A stretch of 64,000 bases of DNA from JBMNIZ01 sp050951405 (GTDB lineage Bacteria > Bacillota > DULZ01): contig JBMNIZ010000001.1 of NCBI GenBank assembly GCA_050951405.1, forward strand, positions 87,424 through 151,423, written 5' to 3'. Below, piece by piece: positions 36,051 through 45,838 of the stretch (position 1 is its first letter; each line of letters begins with the position of its first letter). Below the pieces are notes generated by a model. The model ran no database searches. It saw only the letters and a list, made by a program, of their open reading frames with translations, and was not told where the DNA came from. Both the position numbers and the translations under genes were made by a program.

Positions 36051-36216
36051 TTTCTTTCCTCCTTACACCAAGCTGGCCGCTCTCCGCTCACCGGGTTGAG
36101 GGGGCTCTGCTCAACTGCCGTGACCGGTTGCAACCACAGTAGTAATTGTAATGCAAGGCCCAGCCAAAGTCAAGCATAGCAATTGATTCCGCAAAGAAAA
36201 GAGCCTGGACCATTTC

Positions 36217-36987
36217 TTAAAAGCCTTCATGATATTCCACCTGCCACAGACAAAGGCCGTGGGGGGGTGCCGTGGGGCCGGCCAAAGTCCGGTCCCGGCC
36301 GGCAATAATCGAAGGAATGGCATCCGCTGCCAGTTTACCCCGGCCTACCTCCAGCAGGGTACCTATAATGATGCGCACCATATTGTATAAAAAACCGTTG
36401 GCGGATATTTTTAAATATAACCAGGAATTTTGCTCAACCAGCTGGCAATGGGTCACAGTTCTGGTAAAGGTCTTTACCGAGCTTCCGCTGGCGCAAAAAC
36501 TGCGAAAATCGTGGGTCCCCACAAAAAAGTCCGCCGCCCTTTGCATGGCCGCCAGGTTCAGTTCATAGGGAACATGGAGGGCATAGTGCCGGCGAAAAAC
36601 ATCCGGTACCTGATGACGGTCTATGGTATAGAGATAGCTTTTGCCCAGGGCAGAGTATTGGGCATGAAAGCTGGAAGGTACCTCCTCCGCTGCCAGGATG
36701 CGGATATCCTGCGGCAGAACGCTGTTCAAGGCTGCAGGAAAGCTGGCGGTGGGAATGGAACTCTCCGTTTCAAAATGGGCCACTTGTCCGCGGGCATGAA
36801 CCCCGGCATCAGTACGACTGGCTCCGATTACCCTCACCGGCGCCCCGGTTAAACGGGTCAGGCCTTTTTCAATGGTACCCTGAATGGTCCTTAAATCCGG
36901 TCTGCCGGCCTGGATCTGCCAGCCCTGATAAGCGGTCCCATCATAGGACAGGATGATTTTTACCCGGCGTCTTGCTTCCTTTACCAT
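36217..36987 (-). CDS. truA: tRNA pseudouridine(38-40) synthase TruA
   Basis: 256 residues. The catalytic Asp lies in SRTDAGVHARGQ. YDGTAYQGWQ and NGFLYNMVR are family motifs. The start ATG at 36987 lies 2 bases after the ecfT stop; the longer frame would run into ecfT. The gap to rplM (about 165 bases) contains no gene and no strong terminator that I can see. Confidence 0.95.
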   Translation of the reverse strand: MVKEARRRVKIILSYDGTAYQGWQIQAGRPDLRTIQGTIEKGLTRLTGAPVRVIGASRTDAGVHARGQVAHFETESSIPTASFPAALNSVLPQDIRILAAEEVPSSFHAQYSALGKSYLYTIDRHQVPDVFRRHYALHVPYELNLAAMQRAADFFVGTHDFRSFCASGSSVKTFTRTVTHCQLVEQNSWLYLKISANGFLYNMVRIIIGTLLEVGRGKLAADAIPSIIAGRDRTLAGPTAPPHGLCLWQVEYHEGF

Positions 36988-36989
36988 TT

Positions 36990-37791
36990 CTAACCCCACC
37001 ACCGGGTGGAAACAGCATAAATGGCAAACAAAACCACGGCCGCCAGGGTGACATAATCCCTCAGCCCAAACATCAACTGCTTCATCCGGGTGCGACCTGT
37101 TCCTCCCCGGTAGCAACGGGCCTCCATGGCCATGGCCAGTTCATCCGCCCGGCGAAAGGCACTGACAAACAAGGGTACCAGTAAAGGCACCATACTCCGC
37201 GCCCTTGTCCAGAGGTTGCCGCTGGTAAAATCCGCTCCCCGGGCCATCTGAGCTTTCATGATTTTTTCCGTTTCTTCCAGAAGGGTGGGAATGAATCTTA
37301 AGGCAATGCTCATCATCATGGCCAGTTCGTGGGCCGGAATACCTATCCTTTTACCAGGGCCCAGCAGATATTCCAGTCCATCGGTCAAGCTGATGGGAGA
37401 GGTGGTCAAGGTCAATAAAGAAGTGACCAGTACCAGAAAAACCAACCTCAGTCCCATAAAAACCCCCTGGCGGATACCCTCCCAGGTTATTTTCAAAATA
37501 CCCCAGCGAAACACTTCTGTTCCAGGTGTGAGGAAAAAATGCAAGGTAATAGTAAAAACAATAATAACTAGGACCGGCCTCAAACCCTTGATCAGATAGG
37601 ATAGGGGCACTCCGGAAAGAATAATAACCAAAACTGTAAATGCCCCCATAGAAACATAACCCAGCAGGTTTTTCACAGCAAAAAGAGCCACCATAAAAAT
37701 GAGAGCGCCTACAATTTTTGTCCGCGGATCCAGATTATGGATTAGAGATGTAGCCCGGCAGATATTGTCCAATGGTAATATCTTTAAGCAT
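36990..37791 (-). CDS. ecfT: ECF transporter transmembrane protein EcfT (frameshift near the start)
   Basis: The membrane scaffold of a group II energy-coupling-factor vitamin importer. The main frame has about six hydrophobic helices, the ARG-type motifs AQMARGAD and MEARCYRG that contact the ATPases, and DPRTKI near the N-terminus. The expected start MLKDITIGQYLPG lies in another frame from the ATG at 37791, joined by an indel near 37757. It overlaps the end of ecfA2. Confidence 0.88.
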
Positions 37792-38647
37792 GATGCCTAC
37801 CTCGCCACCACTTTAAGATCTCCACACTTGCTTCCTCAACTGTCAAAACATCCTCTTGTACCGGAAACCCAATTCCCTCAGGCGATGCATCAAAGCACCC
37901 ACCAGAGGCACTCCCAGGCCGATCCGGTGGAGATCCTCTATCCTGGAGAAAATCTCCCTGGGAGTACCATCCAGGGCAACCCGGCCCTGGTGCATCACAA
38001 TCACTCTGCTGGCATAACGGGCCACATCCTCCATGTTATGAGAAACCAGAATAACGGTCAATCCCCCCTGCCGATGTAATTCAGCTATTTCCTCCAGAAT
38101 TTCATCCCGGCCATGGGGATCCAGTCCAGCGGTGGGCTCATCCAAAATGAGAACTTCCGGCTGCATAGCCAACACCCCGGCAATGGCTACCCGCCGCATT
38201 TGCCCACCACTTAAAGAAAAGGGGGAGCGCCCCTTAATCTCTTCATAGTCCAGTTTCACAGCGACCAGTGCTTCCCTCACCCGCTCTTCAATTTGCTCCG
38301 GATTCAGACCCAGATTTTTTGGCCCAAAGGCCACATCTCCATAGACAGTCTCTTCAAATAATTGGTGCTCCGGATACTGGAACACAAGCCCCACCTTCTG
38401 GCGGATTTCTTTCATCCGGACCTTAGTCGGCAGTCAGATCCTGGTCCCCTACCCATACTTTCCCTTCTGTAGGTAAAAGAAGACCGTTCAGATGCTGGAC
38501 CAGGGTGGACTTGCCGGAACCCGTATGCCCGATTAAACCAATGAATTCCCCGGGGTCCATGGTCAGGCTGATCTGGTCCAAAGCCTTGGTAGTAAAAGGT
38601 GTCCCCGGCTTGTAAACATGAGTAACATTTTCCAAGACTATCCGCAT
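37784..38647 (-). CDS. ecfA2: ECF transporter ATPase EcfA2 (two frameshifts)
   Basis: One of two ATPases of the ECF module. The first frame has Walker A GHTGSGKST. An indel near 38420 leads to the Q-loop FQYPEHQLFEETV, signature SLSGGQMRR and Walker B VLILDEPTAGLDP. Another near 37858 leads to the tail VQEDVLTVEEASVEILKWW, ending at the TAA at 37784. Joined length is about 285 residues, normal for the family. Confidence 0.88.
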
Positions 38648-39463
38648 AGGTAGCTCACCATTTCCTCTACAGTCAATACATCAGGGGGAATTTCCAGCCC
38701 TTCCTGGCGGAGCAAGCTGGCCAGTTCTGTCATCTGGGGCACATCCATACGCAGTCTTTTCAAAGACTCTACCTGGGAAAACACCTCTCTGGGCTTGCCT
38801 TCGATGACAATGCGCCCTTTTTCCATCACCAGTACCCGGTCCGCATGGACCACTTCATCCATGAAAGTGAGTGATGTGTACCACACTTAACTTTTCCTCT
38901 TTATTCAGTCTCAATACGGTAGACATCACTTCCTGCCTTCCTTGGGGATCAAGCATGGCCGTGGGCTCATCCAGCACCAGGTAGGCGGGTCGCATGGCGA
39001 TAACCCCGGCAATGGCCACTCTTTGCTTTTGCCCTCCGGAAAGCAAGTGGGGCTCTTTGTTTTTATACTCCAGCATTCGGACCAGTCCAAGTGCTTCCTC
39101 CACTCTCCGCCGGATTTCTACCGGTGGAACACCCAGGTTTTCCGGCCCGAAAGCCACATCTTCTTCCACGGTAGTGGCCACCAACTGGTTGTCAGGATTC
39201 TGGAAAACCATTCCCACCTGCCTCCTGATCTCCCAGATGTGCTCAGGGCGGGCTGTATCCAGCCCCTCAACCAGGACCCGGCCCTGGCTGGGTAAGAGAA
39301 GTCCATTAAGGTGCTTGGCCAGGGTCGACTTGCCTGACCCGTTGTGTCCGATAATGGCCACAAATTCTCCCTTTTTGACAGTCAGGCTGACTCTGTCAAC
39401 CGCCATTACGGCTTCCGAAGTACCCTCTCGATAATAATGTTCCAGTTCAATGACTTCGATCAT
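38638..39463 (-). CDS. ecfA1: ECF transporter ATPase EcfA1 (one frameshift)
   Basis: The partner ATPase of EcfA2. Walker A GHNGSGKST, Q-loop FQNPDNQLVATTV, signature LLSGGQKQR and Walker B LVLDEPTAMLDP are intact. An indel near 38868 separates the H-loop region (VVHITHF) from the C-terminal part MDEVVHADRVLVMEKG onward. Its 3' end overlaps ecfA2 by 10 bases. The 138 bases between it and rplQ hold no recognisable feature. Confidence 0.9.
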
Positions 39464-39601
39464 GCTCGCACCTGCCTCCTTTTTCCCTGCTCCTCCCGCT
39501 CTTGACTTAGGTTAAGGCAGGCTCAAATATCTCTCCATAAAACATAAGCCAGGAAATCGACAGAGATCTGCCGTAGCTCCTGACTCCTGCTTCCACTATG
39601 G

Positions 39602-39940
39602 TTAAACCAACTCCACCAGGACAAGGGGAGCAGCATCGCCGCGCCGGTAACCTTTCTTGATTATTCTGGTATAACCTCCCTGGCGGTCGGCGTAACGGGG
39701 AGCAATATTTTCAAAAAGTTTCTTCACCGTATCCTCTTCCCGGAGGAAGGCCAGTGCCTGCCGCCGGGCATGTAAATCGCCCCTTTTCCCCAGGGTAATC
39801 ATTTTTTCTGTCAAGCGCCTTAGCTCTTTTGCTCTGGGCTCAGTAGTCTCAATCCGCTCTTCCTTTAACAAGGAAGTAACGATATTCCTGAACATGGCCT
39901 GCCGGTGGTCGGCTCTCACCCCCAGCTTACGATATGCCAT
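39602..39940 (-). CDS. rplQ: 50S ribosomal protein L17
   Basis: 112 residues, starting MAYRKLGVRADHRQAMFRN. The ATG at 39940 follows AAAGGAGG; the track-length frame starting at 39961 overlaps rpoA and is rejected. It lines the exit-tunnel region of the 50S subunit. It follows rpoA as usual in Bacillota. Confidence 0.97.
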   Translation of the reverse strand: MAYRKLGVRADHRQAMFRNIVTSLLKEERIETTEPRAKELRRLTEKMITLGKRGDLHARRQALAFLREEDTVKKLFENIAPRYADRQGGYTRIIKKGYRRGDAAPLVLVELV

Positions 39941-39957
39941 AGCTACGACCTCCTTTA

Positions 39958-40905
39958 TCACTCATCGGACTTCCGTAGAGACAGATCCATTTCTGCCAGC
40001 TTGGAGGTAACCTCCTCCAGGGATTTCTTACCCAAGTTCCTCACCTTCATCATGTCTTCTTCAGTACGCTGGATTAATTCCTCTACGGTATTGATGCCAG
40101 CCCTTTTCAGGCAGTTATAGGAACGTACCGAAAGATCCAGCTCCTCGATGGTCATCTCCAGGATTTTATCCTTCTTTTCTTCTTCTTTTTCCACCATGGT
40201 GACTTCATCGCTAATTTTTTCCGTTAAACCCATAAAAAGTTTCAAATGGTCACTGAGTATCTTGGCGGAAGAACTGATAGCCTCATCAGGTGCAATGCTA
40301 CCATCGGTCCATACTTCCAGGGTCAACCTGTCATAGTCGGTAATCTGACCTACCCGGGTATCATCTATAGCATAATTAACCCTGAGAACAGGCGAAAACA
40401 GTGAATCCACCGGAATTACTCCAATAACATGGCCGTTTCTTTTGTTCTTTTCCGCTGGCCGGTAGCCTCTTCCCTTCTCGATGAACAGTTCCATGGAAAG
40501 GCTTCCGTCCCGATCCAGAGTGGCAATTTTTAGATCCGGGTTCAGTATCTCAATGTCAGCATCGCAAATAATGTCTCCTGCTGTAACCACGCCTTCCCCC
40601 TCTGCATCGATCCGGACCACTTTTGGTTCATCGATATAGAGCTTCACAGCTAAACTCTTTAAATTAAGAATAATATCCGTGGTATCTTCCACAACTCCGG
40701 GAATTGTCGAAAACTCATGGAGAACACCATCGATTTTGACTGAAGTCACTGCAGCACCAGGTAGGGAAGAAAGCAGGATCCTCCGGAGGGAATTACCCAG
40801 CGTGGTTCCATTACCTCTTTCCAAAGGTTCAACGACAAACCTACCATACCGGTTATCCTCGCTCCGTTCTACACACTCGATTTTCGGTTTTTCAATTTCT
40901 AACAT
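39958..40905 (-). CDS. rpoA: DNA-directed RNA polymerase subunit alpha
   Basis: 315 residues. The N-terminal dimerisation domain has ERGNGTTLGNSLRRILLSSLPG; the C-terminal domain, after an acidic EKEEEKKD linker, has LSVRSYNCLKRAGINTVEEL, the helix-hairpin-helix that binds UP elements and activators. The start MLEIEKPKI follows GAAGGAGGG. A complete gene between rpsD and rplQ. Confidence 0.97.
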   Translation of the reverse strand: MLEIEKPKIECVERSEDNRYGRFVVEPLERGNGTTLGNSLRRILLSSLPGAAVTSVKIDGVLHEFSTIPGVVEDTTDIILNLKSLAVKLYIDEPKVVRIDAEGEGVVTAGDIICDADIEILNPDLKIATLDRDGSLSMELFIEKGRGYRPAEKNKRNGHVIGVIPVDSLFSPVLRVNYAIDDTRVGQITDYDRLTLEVWTDGSIAPDEAISSSAKILSDHLKLFMGLTEKISDEVTMVEKEEEKKDKILEMTIEELDLSVRSYNCLKRAGINTVEELIQRTEEDMMKVRNLGKKSLEEVTSKLAEMDLSLRKSDE

Positions 40906-40939
40906 CCTTACCCTCCTTCGAAAGCCTTCCTTCCTCAAA

Positions 40940-41566
40940 TTACTTGGAATACAGTTCCACGATGAGGTGCTCTTCAATGTTGGTATCAATTTCTTCTCGG
41001 GAAGGAAATGCCAGTACTTTACCCTCCATGGAACTCACATCCACTTCCAGCCAGGCTGGAGGTGTCCTGTGTTCCGCCCCTTCAGCCAATTCCTTGAATT
41101 TGGGAGAAGAAGCGCTTTTTTCGGCGACCTTGATGGTATCGCCTATTTTTATCAAATAAGAAGGGATGTTGACTTTATGCCCATTGACCTGGAAATGGCC
41201 GTGGAGTATCAGCTGGCGAGCTTCTATTCTGGACCCGGCAAAACCCAGCCGGTAAACCACATTGTCCAGCCTTCTTTCTAACATGCGCAGCAGATTTTCA
41301 CCGGTAATCCCTTTTTGCCTTTCCGCTTTCTTAAAGTAATTGCGGAACTGTCTTTCCAGGATCCCGTAGATCCGCCGTGCCTTTTGTTTTTCCCGCAACT
41401 GGATACCGTATTCGGAGAATTTCTTCCTGCTCTGGCCGTGCTGACCGGGAGCATAAGATTTCCGCTCCACAGCACACTTATCAGAATAGCAGCGATCACC
41501 TTTTAAATAAAGTTTGGCGCCTTCCCGGCGACAGAGGCGACAAACTGGTTGCGTATATCTTGCCAA
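40940..41566 (-). CDS. rpsD: 30S ribosomal protein S4
   Basis: 208 residues, primary 16S rRNA binder. A TTG start follows GGAGGTG. The N-terminus has CRLCRREGAKLYLKGDRCYSDKCAVE: four cysteines (C-x2-C and two further) that form the zinc site of C+ S4 variants. The S4 domain RLDNVVYRLGFAGSRIEARQLILHGH is intact. Confidence 0.97.
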   Translation of the reverse strand: MARYTQPVCRLCRREGAKLYLKGDRCYSDKCAVERKSYAPGQHGQSRKKFSEYGIQLREKQKARRIYGILERQFRNYFKKAERQKGITGENLLRMLERRLDNVVYRLGFAGSRIEARQLILHGHFQVNGHKVNIPSYLIKIGDTIKVAEKSASSPKFKELAEGAEHRTPPAWLEVDVSSMEGKVLAFPSREEIDTNIEEHLIVELYSK

Positions 41567-41581
41567 AATACCTACACCTCC

Positions 41582-41971
41582 CTAAACTCTTCTGCGTTTT
41601 GGCGGCCGGCACCCATTATGAGGAATGGGGGTCACATCCTTAATGACGCTGACCTCCAGGCCTGCCGCTTGCAAGGAACGAATGGCCGCTTCCCTGCCGG
41701 AACCGGGACCTTTGACATAACATTCTACTTCTTTCATACCATGGTCCATAGCCGCTTTCGCCGCCGCTTCGGCTGCCATCTGTGCTGCAAAAGGAGTACT
41801 CTTTCTGGAACCCTTGAAACCACATGCGCCGGCACTGGACCAAGAAATGGCATTGCCAGACCGATCCGTAATAGTCACCGAGGTATTATTAAAAGTAGAC
41901 TTCACATGAGCTACACCATATTCAATATTCTTACGGTCTCTTCTTCTGGTACGAGTTGGCTTTCTCGCCAT
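41582..41971 (-). CDS. rpsK: 30S ribosomal protein S11
   Basis: 129 residues, complete, with GVAHVKSTFNNTSVTITD and the C-terminal IPHNGCRPPKRRRV typical of the family. Platform protein of the 30S subunit. Spaced 19 bases from rpsM. Confidence 0.97.
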   Translation of the reverse strand: MARKPTRTRRRDRKNIEYGVAHVKSTFNNTSVTITDRSGNAISWSSAGACGFKGSRKSTPFAAQMAAEAAAKAAMDHGMKEVECYVKGPGSGREAAIRSLQAAGLEVSVIKDVTPIPHNGCRPPKRRRV

Positions 41972-41990
41972 TATTCATATCCCCCTTTCC

Positions 41991-42362
41991 TTATTTTCTC
42001 CGCCTGATACCCACAGTTCTCTTGGGCCCTTTTCGTGTGCGGGCATTGGTTTTGGTACGCTGTCCCCGGGCCGGCATTCCCCGGCGGTGACGCAGTCCCC
42101 GGTAGCAGCCAATCTCCATTAATCTTTTGATATTCAGGGCCACTTCCCGGCGCAGGTCGCCTTCCACAGTATAATCCTTATCAATAATTTCTCTGAGTCT
42201 GGACACTTCCTCTTCAGTCAGGTTTCTGACTCTTGTATCCGGGTTAATCCCGGCCTTTGTCAGAATCTCCTTGGAAATAGAACGACCAATGCCGAAAATA
42301 TAGGTCAAGGCCACCTCAACCCTTTTATCTCGAGGCAGGTCCACTCCCGAAACTCTTGCCAT
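41991..42362 (-). CDS. rpsM: 30S ribosomal protein S13
   Basis: 123 residues, head protein contacting the 50S subunit and P-site tRNA. Motifs RVSGVDLPRDKRVEVALTYI, GIGRS and the C-terminal RGMPARGQRTKTNARTRKG are conserved. Full length. Confidence 0.97.
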   Translation of the reverse strand: MARVSGVDLPRDKRVEVALTYIFGIGRSISKEILTKAGINPDTRVRNLTEEEVSRLREIIDKDYTVEGDLRREVALNIKRLMEIGCYRGLRHRRGMPARGQRTKTNARTRKGPKRTVGIRRRK

Positions 42363-42415
42363 TAACGCGACACCTCCATTGGCAGACTAAGACATCTCAT
42401 TCTATCTGATCCCCT

Positions 42416-42529
42416 TTAACCCTGTTTTTGCTTATGCTTGGGATTTTCGCAGATAATCATCACTTTTCCTTTGCGCTTGATGATTTTGCATTTTTCACAA
42501 ATAGGTTTAACCGATGGCTTCACTTTCAT
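42416..42529 (-). CDS. rpmJ: 50S ribosomal protein L36
   Basis: A 37-residue gene too short for most scans. MKVKPSVKPICEKCKIIKRK gives the first zinc pair; the later Cys (IICENPKHK) and His complete the C-C-C-H site. The ATG at 42529 and stop at 42416 sit between infA and rpsM, its usual place. Confidence 0.96.
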   Translation of the reverse strand: MKVKPSVKPICEKCKIIKRKGKVMIICENPKHKQKQG

Positions 42530-42567
42530 TATTAAACACTCCTTCATCTAAAACCCTTGAATCACCA

Positions 42568-42786
42568 TCATTTATATCGATAAACGATACGACCGCGTGT
42601 CAAATCGTATGGTGACAACTCTACGGTAACTTTATCTCCAGGCAGGATTCTGATAAAATTCATACGAATTTTACCCGAAACATGGGCCAGTACCTTATGA
42701 CCATTCTCTAATTCTACACGAAACATGGCGTTTGGTAAAGGTTCAACAACCCTTCCTTCAAATTCAATCAAATCTTGCTTGGCCAC
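42568..42786 (-). CDS. infA: Translation initiation factor IF-1
   Basis: 72 residues when started at the GTG at 42786, the exact family length: AKQDLIEFEGRVVEPLPN onward. AAAGGAGG lies 11 bases upstream. OB-fold motifs GHKVLAHVSGKIRMNFIRIL and YDLTRGRIVYRYK are complete. The longer frame overlaps the KOW gene and is rejected. Confidence 0.96.
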   Translation of the reverse strand: MAKQDLIEFEGRVVEPLPNAMFRVELENGHKVLAHVSGKIRMNFIRILPGDKVTVELSPYDLTRGRIVYRYK

Positions 42787-42790
42787 TACA

Positions 42791-43108
42791 TTACCTACCT
42801 CCTTTCGAGGAAAACGAGTTGGACCGGTGAAACTCCAGTAATCTGGCAATAGCTCTACGCACTTCTAGATTGGAAATGGGCTGGCCTGCATTTAGTTTCT
42901 CTTCAATTTCACCGTCTCGGGCTCCAGTCAGCTGAACATGCTTTGCATTCTTTCGTTTTGGACACCGGACCTTGCGCTGTTCACCATCGGCTAGATAGAC
43001 ATAAATACCGCTACCAACTCTCTCCATTCCCATTACTAAAAACGGTTTTTCCTTGTCCCGTCCTGCTTTGGAAAAAACCAGGCGCCCTGGTCCCAGATCT
43101 TCATTCAT
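42791..43108 (-). CDS. KOW-domain RNA-binding protein (L14e/L6e/L27e-like)
   Basis: 105 residues. The N-terminal KOW-type SH3-like fold (LGPGRLVFSKAGRDKEKPFLV) is followed by RKVRCPKRKNAKHVQL. This protein lies between map and infA in many Clostridia and is thought to bind ribosomal RNA; its exact role is not established. Small, basic, cytoplasmic. Confidence 0.85.
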   Translation of the reverse strand: MNEDLGPGRLVFSKAGRDKEKPFLVMGMERVGSGIYVYLADGEQRKVRCPKRKNAKHVQLTGARDGEIEEKLNAGQPISNLEVRRAIARLLEFHRSNSFSSKGGR

Positions 43109-43124
43109 GGACGCACCTCCATGT

Positions 43125-43871
43125 CTAAATCTTGGTCAAAATTTCCGGACCTTCGGGGGTAATGGCTATGGTATGCTCAAAATGAGCCGACGGCTTACCG
43201 TCTTTAGTAACTACGGTCCAATGATCCGCAAAAGTTGTTACTTCATAAGTTCCCATATTGACCATTGGTTCAATGGCCAGGGTCATCCCATTCTTCAGGC
43301 GGGGGCCTCGACCGGGTATGCCGAAATTGGGTACTTGAGGATCTTCATGCATCCGGCTGCCGATGCCGTGCCCCACGTAATCCCTCACAACGGAAAAACC
43401 ATTCTTCTCCACATGTTCCTGAATAGCATGGGAAATATCCCCCAAACGGTTATTTACTACTGCCTGCTGGATACCGAGCATCAAGGATTCCTCAGTCACT
43501 TCAAGGAGTCTTTCCACTTCCCCATCGATCTCTCCCACCGGCAAGGTAGCGGCTGCGTCTCCGTGATAACCATTTATTTCCGCCCCAATGTCAATACTAA
43601 TAATATCTCCACTCTCCAGCTTTCTTAAACCGGGAATACCGTGTACCACTTCCTCATTAATCGAGGCGCAGATGCTGGCGGGAAATCCCCGGTAACCCTT
43701 GAAGGACGGTATTCCTCCCCTTTGCCGGATGTAGTCTTCCGCAATCTGGTCCAGCTCTCCCGTGGTAACCCCTTCTTTTACCGCCTCTTTGATTTCCCGG
43801 TGGGTTTCCGCTGTCAGGCGCCCCGCATCCCGCATATAGTTCAATTCCCGTTCCGATTTAAGATATATCAT
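43125..43871 (-). CDS. map: Methionine aminopeptidase, type I
   Basis: 248 residues. The ATG at 43871 overlaps the adk stop (ATGA), so I reject the longer frame. The metal ligands are visible: SIDIGAEINGYHGDAA (two Asp), GHGIGSRMHEDPQVPNFG (His), IEPMVNMG (Glu) and the final HTIAITPEGPE (Glu). Removes the start Met from new proteins. Confidence 0.96.
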   Translation of the reverse strand: MIYLKSERELNYMRDAGRLTAETHREIKEAVKEGVTTGELDQIAEDYIRQRGGIPSFKGYRGFPASICASINEEVVHGIPGLRKLESGDIISIDIGAEINGYHGDAAATLPVGEIDGEVERLLEVTEESLMLGIQQAVVNNRLGDISHAIQEHVEKNGFSVVRDYVGHGIGSRMHEDPQVPNFGIPGRGPRLKNGMTLAIEPMVNMGTYEVTTFADHWTVVTKDGKPSAHFEHTIAITPEGPEILTKI

Positions 43872-44521
43872 TCCCAATCCCTTCCCAAACACTGTCCGAT
43901 ACTTTTCAGCACTTCAGGAATGGGGCGTTCCCCGTCAACCTGCTGCAAGAGCCCCTGCTGCCGGTAGTAGTCGATGAGAGGTGCGGTATTTTGGTGATAA
44001 ACCTGGAGACGGTTAGTGGCCGTTTCTTCACTGTCGTCACTTCTTTGATACAGCTCACCGCCGCAGGCATCACAGATTCCTTCCCGGGATGGAGAATTGA
44101 AAATCAGATGAAAACTGGCACCACATTCCCTGCATAAACGACGTCCCGTCAGCCTGGCAATTAACTGGGCATCTGGTACATCCAGGTTGATTACCGCAGC
44201 CAGTTTTAGTCCCATCTCCGATAGAATCCTGTCCAGGGCTTCCGCCTGGGCTACCGTCCGGGGAAATCCGTCCAGCAGAAAGCCCTTGCTGCAATCCCCT
44301 GCTGTTAACCGTTCTTTGACAATACCCACGGTCACCTCATCGGGGACCAATTCCCCTTTATCCATATACTCTTTAGCCTTCTTCCCCAGTTCCGTACCCT
44401 CCTGAAGAGCATTCCGGAACATATCTCCTGTAGAAATATGAGGAACAGACAGCCTATTTGATAACTGTTCCGCCTGAGTTCCTTTTCCAGCACCGGGAGG
44501 CCCCATTAAGAGCAAACGCAT
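43868..44521 (-). CDS. adk: Adenylate kinase with zinc lid
   Basis: 217 residues. Walker A GPPGAGKGTQ, STGDMFR, GFPRTVAQAE and the LID with CRECGASFH and CDACGGELY: four cysteines that bind structural zinc, a feature of Gram-positive enzymes. It lies between secY and map as in other Bacillota. Confidence 0.96.
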   Translation of the reverse strand: MRLLLMGPPGAGKGTQAEQLSNRLSVPHISTGDMFRNALQEGTELGKKAKEYMDKGELVPDEVTVGIVKERLTAGDCSKGFLLDGFPRTVAQAEALDRILSEMGLKLAAVINLDVPDAQLIARLTGRRLCRECGASFHLIFNSPSREGICDACGGELYQRSDDSEETATNRLQVYHQNTAPLIDYYRQQGLLQQVDGERPIPEVLKSIGQCLGRDWE

Positions 44522-44578
44522 CCTAGCCTTACCTCCTTTTCTTCAAACAGCAATTACCGAGGGGCAAAAACAGCTCCT

Positions 44579-45838
44579 CTACTTCAAAAAACCCTGGTAA
44601 TGGCGCATCAGCAGGTGGGATTCCAACTGCTTCATTGTCTCCAAAGCCACACCCACCACGATCAACAGACTTGTACCTCCAAACTGGACATTCAGGCCGG
44701 TCAAAGCCATGATAAAGTTGGGTAAAAGAGCTATGGTAGCCAGGAAAACAGCTCCAGCCAGGGTGATCCGGCTCAGCACTCTTTCGATATATTCCGTTGT
44801 TGGCCGTCCCGGCCTGAGACCCGGAATAAATCCCCCATATTTGCGCATGTTATCAGCCACGTCAGCAGGATTGAAGGTAACCGCTGTATAAAAGTAGGTG
44901 AAGAAAATAATCAGCATGGCATAAAGAAACATATACAGGGCCGAATTAAAGCTGAACTGGGTCAGAATAAATTGGGCAAACCTGTTGTTCCGGGAAACCA
45001 GGAAGCAATGGTCGAAGGAAACAAAAGGATCGACATGGCGAAAATCACCGGGATAACCCCCGCCTGGTTCACTTTGAGAGGGATGTGCGTACTCTGCCCA
45101 CCGTAGACCCTTCGCCCGACCACCCTTTTGGCATACTGGACCGGTATCCGCCTCTGCCCCTCTTGGATGGCCACCACTCCGCCGATGACCACCAGGGCAA
45201 TGACCACAAAGGCCAAAACCCCGAAAATGCTGACCTCGCCGGCGCGGACTTCCCGGAAAGTGTTCACGATCCCCATGGGCAACCGGGAAACGATCCCGGC
45301 AAAAATGATCAGGGAAATCCCGTTGCCAATGCCTCTTTCCGTAATTAATTCCCCCAGCCACATGAGAAAAGCCGTTCCCGCAGTCAGGGTAATGATGATT
45401 ACAGCATAGGAGAGTGAGGCCCGGATTCACCAGGGCCCCCCTCAAATAAAAGGTCATGCCAAAGGCCTGAATGGCACCCAAAATAACCGTCCCGTAGCGG
45501 GTATACTGGACAATCTTCTTCCTGCCTTCTTCTCCTTCTTTGGCCAAACGCTCCAGGTGAGGGATCACAACCGTCAAGAGCTGCATAATAATCGAAGCGT
45601 TAATATAAGGCATGATCCCCATGGCAAAGACTGTAAATCGTTTAAAAGCGCACCACCGGAAATAATGTCGAAGAAACCGAAGAGATTGCCCTGCATCATT
45701 TCCGCCAAGTATGGAACTGTCAACGCCGGGAACCGGCACGTGCGCCCCCAAACGGAAGATCAAGAACATCCATAGGGTGAAGATGATTTTTTTTCGCAGA
45801 TCGGGGAGTTTGATGGCACTTGCCAGTGTATCTAACAC
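44579..45838 (-). CDS. secY: Preprotein translocase subunit SecY (several frameshifts)
   Basis: The channel of the Sec translocon. A GTG at 45838 lies right after the rplO stop. The N-terminus LRKKIIFTLWMFLIFRLGAHVPVPG is normal. Indels near 45660, 45415 and 45000 split the rest: one fragment has MGIMPYINASIIMQLL and YGTVILGAIQAFG, the middle frame has GELITERGIGNGISLIIFAGI and RRIPVQYAKR, and the last has FNPADVADNMRKYGGFIPGLRPG and HLLMRHYQGFLK. Joined, it is a complete ten-helix SecY of about 420 residues. SecY is essential, so these are almost certainly sequence errors. Confidence 0.92.
   Translation of the reverse strand: MLDTLASAIKLPDLRKKIIFTLWMFLIFRLGAHVPVPGVDSSILGGNDAGQSLRFLRHYFRWCAFKRFTVFAMGIMPYINASIIMQLLTVVIPHLERLAKEGEEGRKKIVQYTRYGTVILGAIQAFGMTFYLRGALVNPGLTLLCCNHHYPDCGNGFSHVAGGINYGKRHWQRDFPDHFCRDRFPVAHGDREHFPGSPRRRGQHFRGFGLCGHCPGGHRRSGGHPRGAEADTGPVCQKGGRAKGLRWAEYAHPSQSEPGGGYPGDFRHVDPFVSFDHCFLVSRNNRFAQFILTQFSFNSALYMFLYAMLIIFFTYFYTAVTFNPADVADNMRKYGGFIPGLRPGRPTTEYIERVLSRITLAGAVFLATIALLPNFIMALTGLNVQFGGTSLLIVVGVALETMKQLESHLLMRHYQGFLK

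Noticed and set aside
37784..39463. EcfA1/EcfA2/EcfT frame breaks considered as real loss of the vitamin transporter
   Set aside because: Each break rejoins conserved motifs, and the same kind of break occurs in essential secY and rplO nearby, so sequence error is more likely.
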